Assembly: GCA_028564675.1 (NCBI GenBank)
Contig: JAOVVO010000368.1
Location: forward strand, 1-64,000
Length of the DNA: 64,000 nt
Source of the DNA: Onchocerca lupi
Taxonomy: Eukaryota > Nematoda > Chromadorea > Rhabditida > Onchocercidae
Direction: 5' to 3'
Of the stretch, positions 37,823 to 49,183 are shown in pieces (position 1 is the first letter of the stretch; the number at the start of each line of letters is the position of its first letter). Made by a program: the position numbers and the translations under genes. The notes beneath the pieces are model-generated. The model did not search any database. It saw only the letters and a list, made by a program, of their open reading frames with translations, and was not told the origin of the DNA.

Positions 37823-39789
37823 ATGATTCTCGAGATATGCTCAAAGCTTTTAATTATAACTTTACTAATATTTGCAATAAAATTGTTGGACCGGAAGTAA
37901 TGTCTGGAAATTTAAGATTCTACAGTAAGTTATACGAAAAGATTTGAAAAATGTTCTGATCGCTGATGAAGTTCTTTCTGCTATCTTCGACTAGTTGTGT
38001 AAAATTAAACGTAATAAATCTTCAGATTATATTGCTTTCGGAAACATTTTATTAGAAAGCAGTCGAAGATATTTGCATGTTGTATTTTCCTGAAATTACT
38101 ACCAATCTCCACATATCAATTTTCTTCAAAAAATGTGGCCCAAATTTCTTGCTAAATCAACAAAATTGAATGATTTTCATTCAGTTCTGCATTTTTTCTT
38201 CTGAAGCGAAGTTTTGGTTTACTGAACGATTTCTGGACAGAAGAAACGAGTAAATCGGAAAGAATTAACTACTGTTTCCTTGATTAGCAAAGTATAAGGA
38301 CGATTGGCGCTGGTTTCAAATTAAAGAATGAAAGCCACTTTACTTTAATGTTTTCAAGAAAAAAAACGGATATCGTTCTTTAATTTGCTTATTTTCCTAA
38401 AAAATTTATAGTGGCCAGAGATTTGTATTAAGCTCCAAAATTTTCGTATTTAATATGATAGACTCTATTTGTGATCTTAATGTCTCATTCAATGCGATAA
38501 TTTATAGAAAGTACTGTCAAATGCTTTTGCGATAAGCAAAATTGTGAAGATTCATTGATTTGTACTGGCGAGTTGTGCCTGATTGGATTCCGCAGTGAAG
38601 GTATCGTAAATTTTCTGACTCTTCATCTGTTGAAAAATATTGGTATTAAAATTTTATGAAATCTATTACTTTCAAATATCGAATTAATTTCTCAATCTTC
38701 AGTAGATAAGCAAGCACATATGGAGCAACTATGTAGCAATGCAGGTGATGCGAGAGATTTGGCAAAATGTCAGCACAACTGGAATGGATGGCAAGAAGTG
38801 AGGGAACATTTTGAATCGATTAAGTCTGTTCTCGCGGATTAATATGACTTGGAAGTCATTTGCAAAAGATACATGCTGATGAGGAAGTTTGCTGAGCAAG
38901 ATTTACTTATGGTTGTTCGAGTACTGAAAGCACTTCAAATAAATTGTTTTAGTGTCTGTTATTTTTAGGTTTGCGCTTGTGAAGAAGATTTTTGCAATAC
39001 ATTTGCGTACTTGCGTGGTTCCATTGAGGAAGAAAGCACTGATAATGTGGCTGATTCACAACTGTCAAATTTGAATGAGGTGAGGAGGAAATGAAGAAAA
39101 AGCTTCTTTTAAACAGTTGAAGCAGTTGGGTTCGAAATCATCGCAAAATATGATCTTTGTAGGTTTCAAGATGCACATGATTTTAAGAATATTCCTTCTG
39201 ATTGATTTCCCAATTTTCTGTTATTCATCTCACGGAAATGCGCACGTTGTCTTTCACTTGTTCTGCTTAATAGCCACCACTATTTTTCCCGCTGTTAACG
39301 TTAGAATATTCTTAATCACCAAGATATTCTTTTAGGACGTAACCCTTATTAAAAGTGATATTCCAATTATTGAAATCGAGAAAATGAACTCTATGTTAAA
39401 AATTAAAAGCGTTGGAGTGATATTAATTGGTAAACTTATAGAGTATAGAGAAGATAAACAAAGCTTTAAGATTTTCAAACTTCTATATTGCATCAGAGGT
39501 CAAAAAGACTGGCGGATAACGTGAGGTTAGTAGAAACTGTCATCTTTCTAAAAGAAATAATTGTGTCATACTAGAAGAAACTAGAAGAAAAAGCTATAAT
39601 AATGTTATCTGTAACTTTTACCAATAAAGCAAAAAGATTTTTCATTTTCAGGAAGAATTATCGGTAATTTCGGTCGGAAGGCATCGGGGCAGTAATTTGA
39701 TTATTCTACTAGTGATTATTCCATTGTCAGTTGGCGCTCTGGCTGTGTGCCTTATTTTTATCAATTATCACTGCAAGATGTGTTGGTAA
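37823..39789 (+). CDS. Activin-receptor-like membrane protein without a kinase
   Basis: Five exons (37823-37896, 38512-38600, 38703-38797, 38969-39079, 39652-39789) encode 168 aa. Residues 1-23 form a signal peptide (LLIITLLIFAIKLL core). The ectodomain, about 25-105, has the three-finger TGF-beta-receptor cysteine pattern: CFCDKQNC, then CTGELCLIGF, a spaced pair of Cys, and the closing CACEEDFCN, which matches the CxC..D.CN end of type I/II receptor ectodomains. A Ser/Glu-rich stalk leads to a single transmembrane helix at about 139-160, followed by only eight residues, NYHCKMCW. There is no GS box or kinase. Known precedents are the BAMBI decoy receptor and small nematode activin-receptor-domain proteins. 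A decoy or co-receptor role is inferred. The acceptor at 38512 was chosen because it alone keeps the frame. Confidence 0.78.
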
Positions 39790-40079
39790 CTATTTTCAAG
39801 ATGATCTTGCTAAAGATACAACTCATATTCGATATGTCGAAATTATCATTGCATATTTTGCGCGATAACAAGAATATTAGGCCTATCAAATATCATAACG
39901 TATTCTGCTAAAGTCTATCATATCAATTATCGGAGCATTGATTTTATATTTCCTTGCATTTCAGACATCAATGATATTAGCCACTCCTGCATCTTGAAAA
40001 AGTGTTCAGATGGAATTCTTTGGAGCTGTGTGAATGAAACAACTGAGACTTCAAGAAATTTTTAGAAATACGTACATTT
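39790..40079. other. Short convergent intergenic region
   Basis: Between the stop of the activin-receptor-like gene and the minus-strand small ORF. It should hold the 3' ends of both. No strong poly(A) signal or repeat is seen. Confidence 0.4.
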
Positions 40080-40310
40080 TCATAACATAAGTATCTCTGG
40101 TTTGTAATGATGGTTTGAGAATTGATGTTTCAGTTGTTTCTGAAAACGATCTAAACGCTTTAATTCAGTTCGTAAAACAAAAACATCTTCAAAAATTGCC
40201 GAATTTACTATGCAACATTCTGAACTAATGGCACGACATGTTTGGATTCCATTTCTGAAGTCATCAAATTTCACATAAATTTTTTTCGTTAAATTCTCTC
40301 GGGACGACAT
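40080..40310 (-). CDS. Small ORF downstream of arl-3, unrecognised
   Basis: A 76-codon frame from ATG to TGA, beginning MSSRENLTKK and containing a helical, coiled-coil-like segment LRTELKRLDRFQKQLKHQF. The ATG is preceded by a T-rich acceptor-like site ending TTCTATTAG six to seven bases upstream. It starts 312 bases after the arl-3 stop on the same strand, the spacing seen between genes in nematode operons, so it could be a downstream trans-spliced cistron. I do not recognise a family. It could also be fortuitous. Confidence 0.35.
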   Translation of the reverse strand: MSSRENLTKKIYVKFDDFRNGIQTCRAISSECCIVNSAIFEDVFVLRTELKRLDRFQKQLKHQFSNHHYKPEILML

Positions 40311-40394
40311 TTTTTGACTAATAGAAGATTAGATCTATGATAGTTCAGCACTGACTGCATATATGTTCTGCTTTAGCATGAAATTACTACCCGG

Positions 40395-40411
40395 TATATA
40401 TATATATATAT
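40395..40411. repeat. (TA)n microsatellite
   Basis: Seventeen bases of alternating TA between the small minus-strand ORF and the 3' end of arl-3. Confidence 0.9.
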
Positions 40412-40622
40412 GTAATTATATGATCATTTGAATAAACTGTATGAAAATGGGGCCATTTAACAAGTGTTACATAACAAAACCATCCAAACAACACTCTCCG
40501 GACCTGTGTTCAATAGCGGTCTCATTTACAACAACTTCATTTAGCAAATCGATACATTAAATTTTACCCATTTTTCATCACAATAAAATTTTAGATTTCA
40601 TAGAGTTCTCGCATGCTGTAGA

Positions 40623-42872
40623 CTATTTCGACTTTTGATGCTGCCGTAAATTCTTCGAAATCCAATCCATTCCGTCCTGCGAGCAATAAACATTTATGGG
40701 ACGGATTCAGTTAGTAAATAAGATTAGCTTATTTCTTTAATGGTTTAAAAAGATAGCATTTAAGAGAAGCCAATCTTTTCTTAACTAGTAATCCATTTGT
40801 AGCCTCTGGTTGGCATTCTGTACATTTCTATTCTTAGAAATCTCAACTTGAATTCTTCGAGACCAAGAACTCAATGAGTTTTGACCATGAACAAGTATTC
40901 TGAAGTCATATATATCGGAATTTTGAAAATTGATCATTTTAATAATACAGGAAAAAAAATTACTTAGACTGTCTATTTTTTATATTCAAACATAAAAAGT
41001 CGAAATATGAAAGAACAAGCTAATCGTAATATGAAAGAACAAGCGATTACTTTCTTCTTCTTCCTATGGTAAAAATTTTTTTTTAAATGAAAATGACGAT
41101 ACCTTGATACCTTCTCCAGTAACAGCAGAACACGCTTGAATTTGCCAAGATCGGTCACGGATGGATAACAGCTGTAAACCCTCCGCTATTTCATTTGCTT
41201 TAGCTGCCGTTACCAAGTCCTTAAATTTAAAAAATTATGAAGAAAATTTCTAAAGGGGAAGGTATTTTCAACAACTGAGACAAAACAATACAATATAAAA
41301 TAAGATATCGTGAAAAGAAGGGATTTGCATAATTCAGAATCACCAATACAGCGAAATTGTTAACTGAATATCGACTTTTCAAAAAAATTTAAGGAAAATG
41401 TATTGCAGCTTACTTGTTTATTTGCATAAATCAACAATGGGACGCTTTTGAGTTTCTCTTCGTCTAATAATTCAAAAAGCTCCTGCAACACAGTAGTAAG
41501 ATCTATTCAAAATCCATTTATTTATAATCTTAATTATTTGCAATTTAGTTTTAAGTGTAAGATTCTTGGAAATTCTTCAATCATTTTTTTTCAAAAAACT
41601 TATTAAAAATACTCCAGAAACTCTCCGAAACAATTCTTCAAAACATAATTTTTCATAACATAACAAGCGATGGTGCCAATGTGTCAAACAATATCGCCTA
41701 ATGCATTAATACTGAAAACACTTTCAAATCATATATTCTGCGCTATTGGTGCTATTAAACTATACTATTTTACAAATATGTGACAATATATGACACACTT
41801 CATTACGATGCCTTTCTGTCTATTATTGGATAACCCTAAAAATCTTCATTTCAAACTAGACTTTGGGATATATATCTAAGACTGGGTGCAATATTGATTA
41901 TGCAATAAGTTAGTGATCAATGGATCGAAAATTTAAAGAACTGATCAGGAGTACTTTTACCATGCCTGTTTCATCGAATCGTTTTCGATCACAACTGTCG
42001 ATTACATATATCTAAAAGGCAATATAATCTCACGCAAGTTATAGTCAACAATCCGAAAAAAAAACAAGCGTTGAAATTGAGGATTCCAGAGATTTATTTA
42101 AAGAAAATCAGTTTTTCTCATTATTACCAAAATGTCGGTATTCTCAAAATAATTCTTCCAGTATGGACGAATCTTTCGTTGTCCTCCAATATCCCATACG
42201 TTCAATTTCACATCATCTGACACTACGCTTTTAATATTGAAGCCCTGAAATATTGAAATGCAGAACAATACATAAGATTACCAAACAATATTAAAAACGA
42301 AAGATACGAACATATAATAAAGACGGTTCTTGTCTAGCAAAAAATGTAGACTGCACCTGCGTAGGTGTAATATGTCTTATATCTTCCGAAGCTAAATTTT
42401 TTAATATTGTCGTTTTACCGGCATTGTCCAGGCCTGAAAGGAAGATAGCAGACCTATCAAAATTTAAAATCGTTTTCTAATATATATAAAAAGTAAACAG
42501 ATCAGTCCAGAACTCATGCACAACGTGTCTGACAGCATCTGTGCCGCCATTACAATGGACGTGATACATAGAAGCAGACGATTTTGCTTTTCGTAAGGTT
42601 TGAAAAAATTTATTGCAAGATTCATTCTTTCGGTTTAATTTAAAAATTTCCACATGAGCAGCACTGAGAAAGGACAATGTTTATTCTGAACTTCTTGTGA
42701 AAATGAAAAAAATTACCAAGCAACAGTATCCTGAATTCTTTTCCTGGCTGATTTTTGAATTTCCTGATCAGTCCAAGCAAACCCTGTAAATAGTAAGAAA
42801 ATCATTGGATTGGTTTACCAGATAATTCATTCAGAAAATTTCATATTATAAATTAATGACAATATTTACCAT
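40623..42872 (-). CDS. arl-3: ADP-ribosylation factor-like GTPase ARL3
   Basis: Small GTPase that, when GTP-bound, releases lipid-modified cargo from UNC119 and PDE6D carriers in cilia; also linked to tubulin folding cofactors. Exons 42870-42872 (ATG only), 42717-42783, 42357-42433, 42128-42244, 41961-42011, 41414-41482, 41103-41219 and 40623-40676 give 184 aa (human 182). Motifs are complete: P-loop GLDNAGKT at 24-31, switch I Thr48, WDIGGQ at 66-71, NKQD at 126-129 and the CSA element near 160. The N-terminal helix MGLLGLIRKFKNQPGKEF and Gly2 match ARL3 rather than ARL2. The coding exon 1 appears to be the start codon alone, followed by a GTAAAT donor. A second ATG with a GT donor at 43102-43104 is equally possible, so the 5' end is not settled. 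Confidence 0.95.
41007..41046. repeat. Short direct repeat in the last arl-3 intron
   Basis: ATATGAAAGAACAAGC occurs twice, separated by eight bases, just beyond the exon ending at 41103. Probably a local duplication. Confidence 0.65.
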
Positions 42873-45582
42873 TTAACTGCACATGTAAAGTCAGAAAAAG
42901 TTTCTCGTAAAATTCTAGAAAGCAGAGATTCAAAAAGGTTCCAAAATAATAGAGCCTTTCGTTTGAGTTTGTAATTCAACAAAGCACTTTCGAAACTTGA
43001 GAGAGATTTGATGGAAGTTGCAGTGATGACAGCAATAAGCTTTTGTTATGTTGACAAGAAGCAAGTAGCATAAGTTTATAGAGTCGAAGGCGTATAGTTA
43101 CCATAGTGATGGAACTGAGCCTAGCATAGCAGCTTTCTTGGAAAAACCTATCAGCCAAGTTGCAGAACAATTCATTTAATAATATAACTCTCACAGACTT
43201 CTCACAGTTCTGGATTTCATCCCCTGAAAATTAAAGATACCGTCGTCTATAACAACTGACACCTTTGTCACCGTCCGTCTTTCATGATAAGTAGGCTATT
43301 TTAGCGAATAATAAGCTTGCCTTGCCACAGAAAGTGACATGAAGTAAATCCTTAGAACTGAACTTCCGATACTGAGAGGTGAAATGAAAAAGAACTGAAC
43401 TGGATTTAACCCAGTCTAAATTAAATTTTTGTACTCTTAATTGCTTAAAAAGATACTGAACTAAAAGTAAAAGACTTCGAGAATGTATGATGTACACTAT
43501 TTCCAGTGAACAACGTTTTACTTCCATCTTTCAAAAAATGTATCCCATCGAAATGCATGATGATGGGTTACAGTTTCATGAAAAATGGCAATAAACGAAT
43601 ATTTCTTCCAAGAACTATAACAGAATAATCATTTAGTGCTCCATGTAAAATTCCAAATATTAACTGCTCGAAAATTGGAAACAAAATTTGAAATTATAAG
43701 CAGTTAATAAAAGGAAAAGACGACAGGGAAGTATTTAGAATTATAGACTGTAAATGTATAAAATTCGAAAAAAAAAAAACGCACATATGTTTGTGTCGAT
43801 AATAAATTGGTAGTAGTAACAACAATAATTACACAGCGACAGGATCCGTCACTTTACCAGTAATAACTATAAAATAAATGCAGCGGCAGAAAATCTTTAG
43901 AGCCCTATCTTCGTTTATTCGAACAAATTTTGGAAATGCTAGTTTCACGACTGACTTTAAACTGAACTAACTATTGCTTTTACTACAACCTGAAACCGGA
44001 GTCTAAAAAGTTTTCAAATCGAATTTAAATATAGCTCTCAACTCAAATACATTAGCTGAAAGTTGGATTTAATATTTTATACATGAAACAATAATCAACA
44101 TCAATTAAGCTGACAATGTTAGACAATTACTATATAGCTGGATGTGATCATTGACATGCCTTCAATGACCAGCCAGCACTGATTTCCAGTGATATTCAAT
44201 GGAAAATAAAGGAGCAGAACTACAGCATCCTTGATAAAAATGGACAAGGATTACACCTGTATGTTACACCCAATAATCCCAAATGAGCAAACTTTCTGGG
44301 AAGAAAATTAACACCTTTATAACACTTCACAGTTAAGATCAGAGGATTTTGAGTAGTGACAAATACTAAGTGACCAAAAACACCATAAGTGATTGAATAT
44401 TCCATATGAAAAAAAAAAAACCGGCAAAAGCACACAACAAGAATCATCAAATCAAAAACGGTGAAAACGATTATCGATACATTCTAAAACAGTTAACAAT
44501 GTTTCACATCCCAGAGCTGTCCAGGACAGCATGAACCACCAAAATTCAACTAATCATAGATACTCATTCTGCAATCCAAATGCGGTGCGGTACGAATGTA
44601 TTTCTTTCTAAACATGGAAAAAAAATTATCACATCCTGCGAAGGTTCTGCGGTTAGAACTGAATCGATTTCATAGCCATTATCCATCTTTGAGAATTTAA
44701 GTAACCTCAACGTGGTTAACAAAGCATCTTATCATATTATGCGAGAAAAAGCCAAGCATTTTATAAAGTTTTGTTCATACCGAAAGAAACACAAGCCTTC
44801 TTCTGGCCAAAAATATGCAGTTTTTTTATATGCGACTATGCGGACTTTTCAATCTAAGCTATCAGATAGATCGGAAAATAACAAATCCCATCAAACGACA
44901 AAGTGTGACGATACACTTCAACTACAAACAAAAAGGAAGACTAACTATTCTGTATGGTGCAATTCTGTAGTTACTTCAGATAAAAAGGCATAATTTGTAT
45001 ATATATTTATAAAATGTGAAAACTGAGTAGGAAAAATTACACTGTAGCTGATTTTGTGAAAGATATGAAACATTACATAATTTAATAAATGAAATTCTAG
45101 AACAACCACAAATAAAAATCACTTCTAGCAATGAAATTATACAGCCTTTGAATTTATAAAATCACTCTTAAACAATAAACCACATCAATAATTTCAAATT
45201 GTATCTCAATCCTGTACATGTAAAAAAAAGTCCGAGGTCAGTTGTCTTACAATTTAAAGCTTTGAGCATTCAATTTTTTACATTCCAGTAATATACGAAA
45301 AAATAAATGATACGTAAATAAGAACACAGTTCGGGTAAACAGATACAAAAATTCCTGACACCGAAATTGACTGGCCGTGATAAATAATGTTATTCCAAAT
45401 AACAAAAAAAAAAAAAAAGAAAAAACGATAACGGTTAATGCAACCAAATCATATTTAAATGCAAGAAAATGAAACCAAAGGAGAATAACTAATAAAAAAA
45501 TCATTTAATATAACTGATTACGTTATGCTACTTGTCACTGCCAGTCACTTATAAAAAGTTGCAAATTAAATCTCTAAAACAT
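42873..45582. other. arl-3 / atlastin intergenic region
   Basis: About 2.7 kb between the atlastin stop and the arl-3 start, on the same strand. It should hold the arl-3 promoter and possibly non-coding 5' exons. A Lys-rich plus-strand frame at 44712-44993 starts with GTG, lacks splice support and is not annotated. I see no repeats of note. Confidence 0.5.
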
Positions 45583-48500
45583 TCAAGAATTCTTCTTATT
45601 ATTCCTTCGTTCGCCTGCATGCCTCTCATGCAATGCTGTGCCGTTCTGAAATTCCGATTAACTTTTAAGTAGAAGTTTAATCTATATTTTGCATACTTGA
45701 TAAATTCCGAAGGAGATTCGAATTAATTACATCTGTACAAACAACTATTATCACTAAAAAATCAGATGAGCAATATTACCTGTGTTAATCGATGTCCAAT
45801 AGCGACAGCGCGATGCATGCTTTCTTGAGTCAATGATGACAAGAAATTATGCCACGCCCATGTAACTGCATCATCAACCATAACACCTATATCCCTCAAA
45901 TTACCGCTGTACCTTGAGTAAGCCCATATACCAAGTGAAACAACAGCTGAAAATTAATTCCAAAGTGTTATAGTCCATAAAATTAGAAATATAAATTCGT
46001 CCATAAAAAGTATGAACTGTTCACAACAGAATGTGAAACATGAATAATTTCACTACGAAAATTCAAAAACCTACTAACCAATGCAAAGTGCAGCAGAAAA
46101 TAAGCCTGCAATGGTATCCAGACCAATTAGCTGGAAAAATTCCTGCAGCACATAATCTACGATCATAAATGTTACCAACACAGCAGGCGTTCGCATTGAT
46201 TTGAACAAATTCTTGCTGTTATTCACTTTAATAAAACTTTCGTACTGCTCCTGGAAAGAATTTAATATGGAAGTGTTAATCCACAAATTGTTTTCCAAAT
46301 ATGCTTTGTGCATTATTCACACGCCTCTTTTAAAAATACAAAAAATAAAACATGCTTCGATATCAATATCCAATCTTTCCAAGAATTTTTCGGAAAATTC
46401 TGCGCCACCCATTTTTCTCGTTGCTTTGAATAATCTAATGGCTTCTTTGTAACACCGTTCATGCTCTGCTGCCAAGTCAGCTGAACTCATGTAAGGAGCA
46501 TCACCACCACATATCTGTAAATTAGATTCTAAATGAAGTAAATACATAGAATCACTGTAGTTCAAATAAAGATCCATAAACCTGTGCCCTTCGAACCAAA
46601 AGGGTCTAACCTCAAGTGAAAGCACGGTTCAAGAAAAAAACTGACAGATAACTACGATAAAAAACTTATCTGCTACCAGAAAATGAAAAGGCTCACTTCT
46701 TCCATTCTCCTCACGTAATGCGCTTTCGAAGTAGAAACTGCTGCCAAATTATTTGCCTCAGCTGTAGCCTTTAAATAAATAAAATCAATCAATCTTGATT
46801 TATTTCGCCTTTCCTCGAAATTTCCTATTTTTGAAATTTCCGACTCTTAGCACATCTAATTTTTAACTAATATTCAAAAATTAAAAAAGTAAGAATAACA
46901 AACCATTAACATTGATTTTGGTTCCGGCAAATCTTCACCTTGAAATATTGCCATATATGCCTACAATTATCATACCCATTTTCTGTTAATTTATTCAATA
47001 TTTTACACTTTCACAAATTTTAACTAAACATTAAAAAAAAAAGAAGTACTCACTCTGAAGTACTCCACTAGTTCACGACAAGTTATTTTTCGGCCGTTAA
47101 TTTGTTTTAATACCAAATTATTGCAGTCCAGCAAACGCGGAATAAAAGAACGTAGCTGTTGTTGAAATTCATTCTCAATATCTATAACTTAATGCTCTGA
47201 TCTTCTAAAATTTTATCCACATTACTTGAAGTGCAGAGTTGGTTTTAAAAATCTAAACCTTAGGAAAAAAGCTAACGAATCTAAAAAAGTTGCAATATTT
47301 TTGTCACAAATTTGCGAGATAAACCAATTAAAATTATTGGGATAAAAGTGCAAAAGAATTTGTGGAAGAGTTAAAGAACTAAGGGAAGAGTTCAAAACAA
47401 TTTCTAACAAATTCAACTGCTGAAAAGCGAGAAAAAAAGAACCTAGTTTTACCACTTATTTGTCCACGGAAAACTGGACTTGTGGAGACCCGAAGTCCAG
47501 GATGAGGCATCAAGAAACACGATATCTGCTCAAAACATGAACGTATATGCCGACGCAGTTGTTGCAATTCCAAATGTTGTTTCTCCGAAACCTATAAATG
47601 TCTATCTCTCATTAAGCTAGTTCCAACAAACTTTTATGAAATGGTTAAAAGTCGAAAAATGTATTATTTACCTGCAGACGACGTTCAAGTAATCGATCAC
47701 CACCTTGAAAGCCATATTCCGCTTCATATGGGAAACTCCAGTCACGTACCAGGAATAATAACGACTGAAATTATAAGATGAATTAAAAGCAATAGTATTC
47801 TGACTCAGCAAATTCAGATGGGAGAAAATCAAGAATATTTGTACCACCTGAAACGGTTTAGCGGATGTGTTTTCCAGAGCCAGACGTCCGTATTCGGTGA
47901 ACAATTGTAAATGTTGCAAATCATCCTCTTGCACGTTCTGACTCAAATTATAAATCTGCAGCGAAACATTTTAAGCACGGAAAACAAATTTTGTTGAAAT
48001 TATTAAAAGATCATGGGAAATCTCTCTGAAATATATATTATAAATGATGACAATGAAAAAATTGAAAAGTATAAACCTGTAAAGAAGAAATCATAGTTGA
48101 AAGAGCAAAAATAGTAGCACAGTCTTTCACGGTACTCTGACTGTCAAAAGCTCCCTGCGTATCCATCAATATAATAGCAGTATCCTCACCATCACGATTG
48201 CGCATAATAAATGGTCGAGACCACACTAAGATACCGCTAGTCTCACGTTCACTACCTAGAAATACAAAATTGAGTTTTTATTTATTCGTTTATTAAGCCA
48301 TAAACCATCCCCAAGGCTATCCACTTACCTCCTCGCCAGCTAAATCCATCCAAGCAATCACCAACATAAATCCAATCGCCGGAACGTCGCTCTTCTTCAG
48401 AAGCATTCAAATAACGCAGAAAGAAATTCAGAAGGAAACTTTTCCCTTTCCGGAACGCGCCCGCTACGCTGATCACAGATACCTGCATAGTAATTATGCC

Positions 48501-49183
48501 TGATCGATACATGTCGAATTTCGAACTCTTTATATATCATAGCTAAAGTTTTATTCGACTTTGGCAGTACTTCATCTTTTACACGATGCTGAACCTTGAA
48601 AACTTATGAAAACAAATGCATTTAATAATACCAAGATAAATCTCAAAGAAATAAACAGAATTATTAATTGAATGACGTGATTAATAATTACACAACATTC
48701 ATTAATTTTATGAGGTTTAATTCATTCGCAACACACCTTCTTGTCGATAACATCTGGACTTAAAAGAACTTTTTCCAGCGCTCCTTCATCTAAACGAAAC
48801 TGATGTTGCTCGTCAAGAGTTTCAATGACTTGCACTGGAGCTGGATGATCTGGTGATGGGAATGATTTTAATACCTGAAACTTAAAGTCAAAAGTAAAAT
48901 TACCGATCGACATAATATTTTGCGAAAAAAAAATCATAAAATATGCATGCAAATGATATATTTACATGGAAAAAAAAAAAGAAGAAACAAAAACGAAAAT
49001 ATGACTTTCCCATTAAAATGAAAAGAATGTTTACAATTCTGAATTGCCTATATTTTCCAACGGTCAAAAAGGATATACCTCCTTTATTATTTCATCTTCA
49101 GATCGTTCAAATTCGGGACTAAGCAGACTGTCGCTGCAATCTTTCTTTTTCCAGTTTGATGCAACAGTAGTAGATTCTGTCAT
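45583..49183 (-). CDS. atln-1: Atlastin, ER membrane-fusion GTPase
   Basis: Dynamin-superfamily GTPase that tethers and fuses tubular ER membranes. Fourteen exons: 49079-49183, 48737-48874, 48329-48482, 48077-48255, 47848-47955, 47672-47764, 47453-47591, 47054-47181, 46904-46960, 46697-46768, 46356-46514, 46079-46250, 45780-45946 and 45583-45645. These give 577 aa (human ATL1 558). GTPase domain about 60-310: P-loop GAFRKGKS at 89-96, switch Thr138, DTQG at 164-167 and the guanine-specificity LVRDWSFPYE with Arg235-Asp236. A three-helix middle domain (about 320-445) contains PKSMLMATAEANN and RKMGGAEFSEKFL. Two closely spaced membrane segments lie at about 466-483 and 485-510, then an amphipathic tail helix (VTWAWHNFLSSL) and a basic end. 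The start ATG follows an acceptor-like TATTAG. The intron after exon 11 appears to use a GC donor. Confidence 0.97.

Noticed and set aside
44712..44993. Lys/Ser-rich plus-strand frame of 93 codons
   Set aside because: GTG start, low complexity, no splice support and no recognised motif.
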